A stretch of DNA of 64,000 nucleotides. Origin: Duganella fentianensis (GTDB taxonomy: Bacteria; Pseudomonadota; Gammaproteobacteria; Burkholderiales; Burkholderiaceae_D). Each line of letters opens with the position of its first letter. Positions within the stretch are counted from its first letter, which is position 1. The notes below the pieces were generated by a model that was given only the letters and a program-made list of their open reading frames with translations, searched no databases and had not been told where the DNA came from. Of this stretch, positions 57,922-64,000 are shown one piece after another. Position numbers and translations under genes: made by a program. The DNA lies in assembly GCF_009857835.1 (NCBI RefSeq), contig NZ_WWCL01000003.1, forward strand, positions 620,001 to 684,000, read 5' to 3'.

Positions 57922-60116
57922 TGGCGCATACCAAGTCAGGGTCCGGTCTGGCCCGTGCCGGCTGGGCGGCCATATTCTCCAGTGCCTGGCTGCTGCTGGC
58001 GGCAGCACCGCTGCATGCACAGACCTCTGCGGCCGATACTGCAGCGGCGCCGGCTGCCAATGCCATCGAATCGGTCAGGGCCCACCGTCAGGGCGCGAAC
58101 GTCATCGTCAATATCGCACTGAGACAGGCACCGGACAAGCTGCCTATCGGCTTTTCCATCACCAATCCGCCACGCATCGCGCTGGACTTCGGCGCCACTT
58201 CCAACGCCACCGGCGGCAGCACGCAGGAAATCGGTGTCGGTGATGTACGCAGTGTGAACGTGGTGCAGGCGGGCGAGCGCTCGCGTCTCGTCTTCAATCT
58301 GAAGCGCAGCCTGAACTACGCTACTGCCATCGATGGCAAGTCCGTCATCCTGACCATAGACGGCAGCGGCGGCGTGAGCGCGCCGGTGGATGCGGCCGGT
58401 CTGCCGGTTGCAGCGGCCAAGCCGGCAGCGGTCACGCGCCCCATGCTGCGCGATATCGATTTCCGCCGTGGCAGCAATGGCGAAGGCCGCGTGATCGTCG
58501 ACCTGCCCAACAATCAGGTGGCGGCCGATGTGCGCCAGACCCCGACTGGCGTCGTGGTGGACTTCCTCAAGACGGGCGTGCCGGAAAATCTGCGCCGCCG
58601 TCTGGACGTGGGCGACTTCGGTACGCCGGTGGCACAGGTGACCACGCTGGCGCAGGGCGAGAATACCCGCCTGACCATAGAAGCGCGCGGTTTGTGGGAA
58701 CAGACGGTGTACCAGAGCGATACCCAGCTGGTGATCGATGTGAAACCGATCAAGGAAGATCCGAACAAGCTCACGCAGGGCACCCAGGGCTATCGCGGCG
58801 AGAAGCTGTCGTTCAATTTCCAGAACGTGGAAGTGCGCGCGGCGCTGCAGGCGATCGCCGATATCTCCGGCCTGAACATCATCACCAGCGATAGCGTGGC
58901 CGGCAATCTGACCCTGCGCCTGAAGGAAGTGCCATGGGATCAGGCGCTCGACGTGGTGCTGCAGGCCAAAGGGCTGGATATGCGCAAGAACGGCTCCGTG
59001 CTGTGGATCGCGCCCAAGGAAGAACTGCTGACCAAGGAAAAACTGGAACTGGAGCAGCGTGCCCAGATCGCCGATCTGGAACCGCTGAAATCGGAAATCT
59101 TCCAGCTCAATTACCAGAAGGCCGATGCCTTCAAGACCGTGTTCGGTCTGGATGGCGGTGCCGATAGTAAGAACCGCGTGCTGTCCAAGCGCGGCAGCGC
59201 CATCATCGAGCCGCGCACCAACCAGCTGTTCGTCACCGATATTCCGTCCAAGCTGGAAGACATCCGCAAGCTGATCGCCAAGACTGACGTGGCTTCCAAG
59301 CAGGTGCTGATCGAAGCGCGCATCGTCGAGGCGAGCGACACCTTCACGCGCAATCTGGGCGCCAAACTGGGCTTCGCTGATCTGCGCACTTTGCGTGGCG
59401 GCGATACCGGCTACCAGATCGGCAACAGCAATACCCGCGTCGCCATCGGCGGCAATATGACGGGCATAGGCGAGGTGACGGGGCAGGCCAAGGTGACCGA
59501 CGCCAGCTACACCAACACCCAGTTCGTCAATCTGCCCGCAGCGGCCATCAATGGCTCTGCTGCCGGCACGCTGGCGGTCAGCCTGTTCTCGTCGGCGGCC
59601 AACCGCTTCCTCAATCTGGAGCTGTCGGCACTGGAAGCCGATGGTACCGGCAAGATCATTTCCAGCCCCCGTGTGATCACGGCCGACAAGGCGATCGCGC
59701 TGATCGAGCAGGGTATCGAACTGCCGTATCAGGTGGCCACCAGCAGCGGCGCCACGTCGATCCAGTTCCGCAAGGCCAATCTGCGGCTGGAAGTGACGCC
59801 GCAGATTACGCCGGACGGCAATGTGGTGATCGATGTGGACGTGAACAAGGATAGCGTGGGACAGGAAACCCGTGCCGGTTTCGCCATCGATACCAAACAC
59901 GTGAAAACGCAGGTGATGGTGGATAACGGCGGCACCGTGGTGCTGGGCGGGATCTATCAGCAGACCGAGCGCAATACCACCAATAAAGTGCCCTTGCTGG
60001 GTGACGTGCCGCTGCTGGGGAATCTGTTCCGCAGCAATGGCCGCACCAACGACAAGACTGAACTGCTGGTCTTTATCACGCCCAAGATCGTGGCGGACAA
60101 AGTGATCTCGCGCTGA
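57918..60116 (+). CDS. pilQ: Type IV pilus secretin PilQ
   Basis: The 732-aa outer-membrane channel for the pilus. It has a signal peptide (about 1-34, ending PLHAQ), two AMIN peptidoglycan-binding domains (about 45-260), a STN/N0 domain (about 295-370), an N1 domain (about 390-470) and the secretin domain with the VPLLGDVPLLGNLFRS signature near the end. All parts are present. The usual next genes would be aroK and aroB; here an Ig-repeat lipoprotein intervenes. Confidence 0.97.
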   Translation: MMAHTKSGSGLARAGWAAIFSSAWLLLAAAPLHAQTSAADTAAAPAANAIESVRAHRQGANVIVNIALRQAPDKLPIGFSITNPPRIALDFGATSNATGGSTQEIGVGDVRSVNVVQAGERSRLVFNLKRSLNYATAIDGKSVILTIDGSGGVSAPVDAAGLPVAAAKPAAVTRPMLRDIDFRRGSNGEGRVIVDLPNNQVAADVRQTPTGVVVDFLKTGVPENLRRRLDVGDFGTPVAQVTTLAQGENTRLTIEARGLWEQTVYQSDTQLVIDVKPIKEDPNKLTQGTQGYRGEKLSFNFQNVEVRAALQAIADISGLNIITSDSVAGNLTLRLKEVPWDQALDVVLQAKGLDMRKNGSVLWIAPKEELLTKEKLELEQRAQIADLEPLKSEIFQLNYQKADAFKTVFGLDGGADSKNRVLSKRGSAIIEPRTNQLFVTDIPSKLEDIRKLIAKTDVASKQVLIEARIVEASDTFTRNLGAKLGFADLRTLRGGDTGYQIGNSNTRVAIGGNMTGIGEVTGQAKVTDASYTNTQFVNLPAAAINGSAAGTLAVSLFSSAANRFLNLELSALEADGTGKIISSPRVITADKAIALIEQGIELPYQVATSSGATSIQFRKANLRLEVTPQITPDGNVVIDVDVNKDSVGQETRAGFAIDTKHVKTQVMVDNGGTVVLGGIYQQTERNTTNKVPLLGDVPLLGNLFRSNGRTNDKTELLVFITPKIVADKVISR

Positions 60117-60171
60117 TCCGGCGCTGGCCGGAACGAGCAGAATTCATCCTCAACCAAATGGGAATTGCATC

Positions 60172-62349
60172 ATGAATAAAATCCGCGAATGGCTGGCGCT
60201 GCTGGTCTGCGCCACTCTGTTGTCGGCATGCGGTGGCGGCGGTGGTTCACCCGGTACGAACAGCAATGGCGTGACGCCGTCCAAGGCCGCCAGCGTGCTG
60301 CTGCAGGCCAGTGCCACTACGCTGGCCTCGTCCGGCCTTGATGGTACGGAAGTGACGCTGACGGTGATCGTCAAGGATGCCGGCGGCAATGCGCTGCCGA
60401 ATGAAACGGTGAGCTTCAATGCCAGCTCCGGCACCATCAGCAATACCAACCGCGTGACCAATAGCTCCGGTCAGGTCACGGAAAAACTCAGCACCAAGGG
60501 CGATAGCAGCCTGCGCAAGATCACCATCACGGCCAGCGCCGGTTCGGCCAAGTCGGCCGAGATTACGGTGGAAGTTATCAATGCGATTCCTACCCTGAGC
60601 CTGACGACGGATTCGGGCACACTGGCATCGGCTGGCACGGCTGGCAATGAAGTCAATGTGGTGGCGCTGGTGCGCGATGCCAATAACACCGTGATGTCGG
60701 GTGTGACGGTCAATCTGAGCGCCGATTCCGGCAGCCTGTCGCTGACCAACCGCGTCACCAATGCACAGGGTCTGGTGACGGAAAAACTGGGCACCGGCGG
60801 CGACTCCACTTCGCGCGCCATCCGCATCACGGCCAGTGTGCCGGGCGCCGTGCCGGTCAGCACCATCGTCAACGTGGCCGGCAACCGCCTGACCCTGAAT
60901 GCACAGCCCACCATCAATGTGGGAGCGACGGCCGACATTACCCTGAAACTGGTGGATTCGGCCGGCAATGCCCTGAGCGGCAAAACCGTGCAGTTTGCCT
61001 CCAATGCCAACAGCCTGACCGTGAAGGGCGGCGGCGCTGCCGTGACCAATTCGGCCGGCCAGCTGGTGCTCAGCTATGCCGCCAGCGGCGGTACGGCGGA
61101 TGTGATTACCGTGAAAGCCGGTGGCGAATCGGCTTCCGCCAGCATCGTCATCAATGCGTCCAGCTTCTCCATCAAGGTGCTCGATGCGGTCGGCAATGTG
61201 CAGACCACGGCGCCTATCGGCGGCTGCCAGCAGATCGCCGTAACGGGTGGCCCTGCAGGTGCTGTCACCATCAGCAGCTCGCGCGGCACGGTGTATAGCG
61301 ATGCGGCCTGCAGCAGCCCGCTGAGCGGTCCGGTGGCCCTGTCCGGCGGTGCCGCCAGCGCCTATCTGAATGCCAGCGGCCCCGGCGTCGCCACGCTGAC
61401 GGCGACGGTGATCGGCCAGACCACCCAGACCACGCTGGAATTCGTTGCGCCGCTGACCAATATCGCCACCATCACCGTGCAGGCCGATCCGGCCGTGATC
61501 GGTGCCAATGTAGCGGGCAGCACGGCCCAGCAGGCCAGCCTGCGCGCCGTGGTGCGCGATGGCACGGTGCAGAACAATGTGGTGAAGAATGCCAGCGTGG
61601 CCTTCTCCATCCTGACCGATCCTAGCGGCGGTTCGCTGACCCAGCCTGCACTGGTGCAGACGGGCGCAGACGGCTCGGCCACGGTCAGCTTCGTGGCCGG
61701 TAGCAATCCTTCGCCGCTGAATGGCGTGCAGATCCAGGCACGCATCATCGGTGGTTCCGGCGCCAGCGCCGTGGCCAGCCTGACGGTGGCGCAGAAGTCG
61801 CTGTTCATCAGTGCCGGTACCGGTAATCTGGTGCAGACCCCGGGCAGCGCTTCCTACCAGCTCGACTATCTGGTGCTGGTGACGGATGCCGCCGGCAATG
61901 CCGTGCCGGGCGTGAAGCTGACCGCTTCCGTGCTGCCGACCACCTACTACAAGGGCATGCTGGGCTACGCTTTGCCGCAGGGGCCATGGACGCCGGTGCA
62001 GCACGTGGGCTGCGCCAATGAAGACATCAACCGCAACGGCATACTCGATGCGGGCGAAGACCTGAACGGCAATGGCCTGCTCGATCCGGGCATTCCTGTC
62101 ACGGTCAGCACCAATGTGACGACCGATGCCAAAGGGCAGGCGATCGTCTCGCTGGTCTACCCGCGCGACCGTGCCAACTGGCTCGATGTGAACCTGACGG
62201 TACGCGGACAGGTGAACGGGAGTGAATCGAATTACACGGGTCTGGTACACTTACCGGGTTTGGCAGCAGATTTTGCGCTGCAGACGATCACACCGCCGGG
62301 GCTGACTAGCCCTTACGGGACATCAACTTCGTGTAGTAACCCGAATTAA
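60172..62349 (+). CDS. Tandem Ig-like-domain lipoprotein (Big_1/invasin type)
   Basis: A 725-aa surface-type lipoprotein. The lipobox LLSAC gives Cys20, followed by a poly-Gly linker. It then has about five Ig-like repeats of roughly 95-100 residues; the first two (about 38-140 and 141-240) are clearly related, each with TNRVTN and VTEKL blocks. Near residues 620-645 lies a Ca-binding-like loop, DINRNGILDAGEDLNGNG, as in dockerin or thrombospondin type 3 repeats. Such proteins act in adhesion or as stalks. The gene lies 55 nt after pilQ and 12 nt before aroKB on the same strand, so co-transcription is likely. No partner is known. Confidence 0.85.
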   Translation: MNKIREWLALLVCATLLSACGGGGGSPGTNSNGVTPSKAASVLLQASATTLASSGLDGTEVTLTVIVKDAGGNALPNETVSFNASSGTISNTNRVTNSSGQVTEKLSTKGDSSLRKITITASAGSAKSAEITVEVINAIPTLSLTTDSGTLASAGTAGNEVNVVALVRDANNTVMSGVTVNLSADSGSLSLTNRVTNAQGLVTEKLGTGGDSTSRAIRITASVPGAVPVSTIVNVAGNRLTLNAQPTINVGATADITLKLVDSAGNALSGKTVQFASNANSLTVKGGGAAVTNSAGQLVLSYAASGGTADVITVKAGGESASASIVINASSFSIKVLDAVGNVQTTAPIGGCQQIAVTGGPAGAVTISSSRGTVYSDAACSSPLSGPVALSGGAASAYLNASGPGVATLTATVIGQTTQTTLEFVAPLTNIATITVQADPAVIGANVAGSTAQQASLRAVVRDGTVQNNVVKNASVAFSILTDPSGGSLTQPALVQTGADGSATVSFVAGSNPSPLNGVQIQARIIGGSGASAVASLTVAQKSLFISAGTGNLVQTPGSASYQLDYLVLVTDAAGNAVPGVKLTASVLPTTYYKGMLGYALPQGPWTPVQHVGCANEDINRNGILDAGEDLNGNGLLDPGIPVTVSTNVTTDAKGQAIVSLVYPRDRANWLDVNLTVRGQVNGSESNYTGLVHLPGLAADFALQTITPPGLTSPYGTSTSCSNPN

Positions 62350-62361
62350 CTCGGACTGTTC

Positions 62362-64000
62362 ATGCCTAATGTGTTTCTAGTCGGCCTGATGGGGGCAGGA
62401 AAAACCACCATCGGCCGCATCCTGGCGCGTAAGCTGGGGCTGCGTTTTATCGATTCCGACCATGAGATCGAAGCCCGTACGGGAGCCACCATCCCGTGGA
62501 TTTTCGAAATCGAAGGGGAAGCCAGCTTTCGCCGCCGCGAGGCCGAAGTCATACGGGAACTCACGGGCCAGCAGGATCTGGTGCTGGCCACTGGCGGTGG
62601 CGCCATCCTCAACCCTGAAAGCCGCGCCTATCTGAAGGAACGGGGCACGGTGATCTACCTGCGTGCCAGCGTCAACAGCATCCTGCAGCGCACCGCACAC
62701 GACAAGAACCGTCCGCTGCTGCAAACGGCCGATCCGCGCAAGAAGCTCGAAGAGCTGATGGCCGTGCGCGATCCGCTGTACACGGAAGTCGCCGACATCG
62801 TCATCGATACGGGACGTCCTAACGTACAATCCATGGTATCCAACATCCTGAACCAGCTGGAAACGCGCGCCTGCGAGGCCGCGCCCAACTGTGTGACTCA
62901 AGCCCAGCCTTCCATGAACGAAGAATCCACCATCCTGTTAAATGTCGATCTGGGCGAGCGCAGCTACCCGATCTCTATCGGTCCTGCGCTGCTGCAGGAC
63001 CAGTCCCTGCTGGCGCGCCATGTGCACGGCAACAAGGTCGCCATCGTCACCAACACCACTATCGCGCCGCTGTATCTGGAGCGGGTGGAAGCGGGCCTGC
63101 GCGCTGCCGGCAAGCAGATCATCAGCATCGTGCTGCCGGATGGCGAAGAGTTCAAGAACTGGGAAAGTCTGATGAAGATTTTCGACGCACTGCTGGCCAA
63201 CAAGGCCGACCGCAAGACCACGCTGGTGGCGCTGGGCGGCGGCGTGATCGGTGATCTGTGCGGCTATGCGGCTGCCAGTTATATGCGCGGCGTGGATTTC
63301 ATCCAGGTGCCGACTACGCTGCTGTCGCAGGTGGATTCTTCGGTGGGCGGCAAGACCGGCATCAACCACCCGCTGGGCAAGAACATGATAGGCGCGTTCT
63401 ACCAGCCGCGTGCCGTGCTGGCCGATACCACCACGCTGGAGACTCTGCCGGAGCGCGAACTGGCAGCCGGTCTGGCGGAAGTGATCAAATACGGCGCCGT
63501 GATCGATCTGCCTTTCTTCGAGTGGATAGAAGCGAACATCGCCAAGCTGGTGGCGCGCGACAAGGGCGCACTGGCTTACGCGATTGCCCGTTCCTGCGAA
63601 ATCAAGGCGGACGTGGTACGTCAGGACGAACGCGAAGGTGGCCTGCGCGCCATCCTGAATTTCGGCCATACCTTCGGCCACGCCATCGAGGCAGGCATGG
63701 GCTATGGCCAGTGGCTGCACGGTGAAGCGGTCGGCTGTGGCATGGTGATGGCGGCCGATCTGTCGCAGCGCATGGGCTTTGTCGATGCGGCCACGGTGGA
63801 GCGCGTGCGCGCGCTGGTGGCTGCTGCCGGCCTGCCCGTCAAAGCGCCCGATCTGGGCACAGCGCGCTGGCTCGAGCTGATGGAAGTGGACAAAAAGAAC
63901 GAGGGTGGCGCCATCAAGTTCATTCTGATGAAACCGCTGGGCGCGCCCTGCATCACCAACGCGCCACAGGAACTGCTGCTGGCCACGCTGGCCGCGAGTA
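62362..64000 (+). CDS. aroKB: Fused shikimate kinase / 3-dehydroquinate synthase (AroK-AroB), 3' end outside window
   Basis: One open frame of 546 codons covers two shikimate-pathway enzymes. Residues 1-170 are shikimate kinase: Walker [10 protein letters not shown] (8-16), DSDHEIE with the Mg/shikimate Asp, and LATGGGAIL. After a linker (about 171-195) comes 3-dehydroquinate synthase: [68 protein letters not shown] read every codon across the junction and found no stop. A Met at 185 (62914) could be a separate aroB start, but it has no Shine-Dalgarno. AroB is nearly complete at the right edge. Separate aroK and aroB genes are the usual arrangement. Confidence 0.88.
   Translation, partial: MPNVFLVGLMGAGKTTIGRILARKLGLRFIDSDHEIEARTGATIPWIFEIEGEASFRRREAEVIRELTGQQDLVLATGGGAILNPESRAYLKERGTVIYLRASVNSILQRTAHDKNRPLLQTADPRKKLEELMAVRDPLYTEVADIVIDTGRPNVQSMVSNILNQLETRACEAAPNCVTQAQPSMNEESTILLNVDLGERSYPISIGPALLQDQSLLARHVHGNKVAIVTNTTIAPLYLERVEAGLRAAGKQIISIVLPDGEEFKNWESLMKIFDALLANKADRKTTLVALGGGVIGDLCGYAAASYMRGVDFIQVPTTLLSQVDSSVGGKTGINHPLGKNMIGAFYQPRAVLADTTTLETLPERELAAGLAEVIKYGAVIDLPFFEWIEANIAKLVARDKGALAYAIARSCEIKADVVRQDEREGGLRAILNFGHTFGHAIEAGMGYGQWLHGEAVGCGMVMAADLSQRMGFVDAATVERVRALVAAAGLPVKAPDLGTARWLELMEVDKKNEGGAIKFILMKPLGAPCITNAPQELLLATLAAS

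Noticed and set aside
62860..62920. A sequencing or assembly error hiding the aroK stop codon
   Set aside because: An indel would shift the frame of one enzyme, but both are in the same intact frame. A single-base substitution of a stop cannot be excluded, so the fusion call is kept below full confidence.

Overview
The window looks like a chromosomal, core-genome segment of a GC-rich betaproteobacterium, most likely Burkholderiales and probably Oxalobacteraceae (Massilia, Duganella or Janthinobacterium-like). The grounds are the ribosomal protein sequences as I know them, a Mg-type HemB, the run cytochrome c4 / ResB / CcsA / MsrPQ / LysA / CyaY / PBP1A / PilMNOPQ / AroK-AroB, and a large TonB-dependent receptor of a type common in that family. 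This placement is inference; no database was searched. I found no tRNA, rRNA, insertion sequence, prophage or CRISPR array.

Layout. 1-5.7 kb: an ABC-type efflux pair (ATPase cut by the left edge, plus its HlyD-like adaptor), a membrane-anchored MutS-like ATPase and a phosphoethanolamine-transferase-like enzyme. 5.7-28.4 kb: the str, S10, spc and alpha ribosomal operons in order (rpsL-rpsG-fusA-tuf-rpsJ // rplC-rplD-rplW-rplB-rpsS-rplV-rpsC-rplP-rpmC-rpsQ / rplN-rplX-rplE-rpsN-rpsH-rplF-rplR-rpsE-rpmD-rplO-secY-infA-rpmJ-rpsM-rpsK / rpsD-rpoA-rplQ). The normally tight rpsJ-rplC junction is split by a 2.8-kb TonB-dependent receptor gene. That gene is bounded by tandem hairpins and followed by a new promoter for rplC.

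28.4-42.6 kb: an exported M28 peptidase, DsbD, a short helically spaced DNA repeat, then an envelope-stress-like block (Spy/CpxP-like protein, OmpR-type regulator, EnvZ-type kinase, RND adaptor and MdtB/C-like RND pump), a FAD/NAD(P)-binding oxidoreductase and an unrecognised single-pass membrane protein. 42.6-52.3 kb: HemB and the GTPase YihA, diheme cytochrome c4, the System II cytochrome c maturation pair ResB/CcsB, the periplasmic methionine sulfoxide reductase MsrPQ, LysA with an LptM-type small lipoprotein, and frataxin CyaY. 52.3-64 kb: PBP1A, divergent from the type IV pilus operon pilMNOPQ. The operon continues into a tandem-Ig lipoprotein and then an aroK-aroB reading frame that shows no stop between the two enzymes, so it is read here as a fused AroKB. 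It runs off the right edge.

Most of the window is ordinary housekeeping. The observations most worth following are the TonB receptor inside the ribosomal cluster with a near-repeat on both sides, the AroKB fusion, the Ig-repeat lipoprotein between pilQ and aroKB, and the ~10-bp phased repeat after dsbD.
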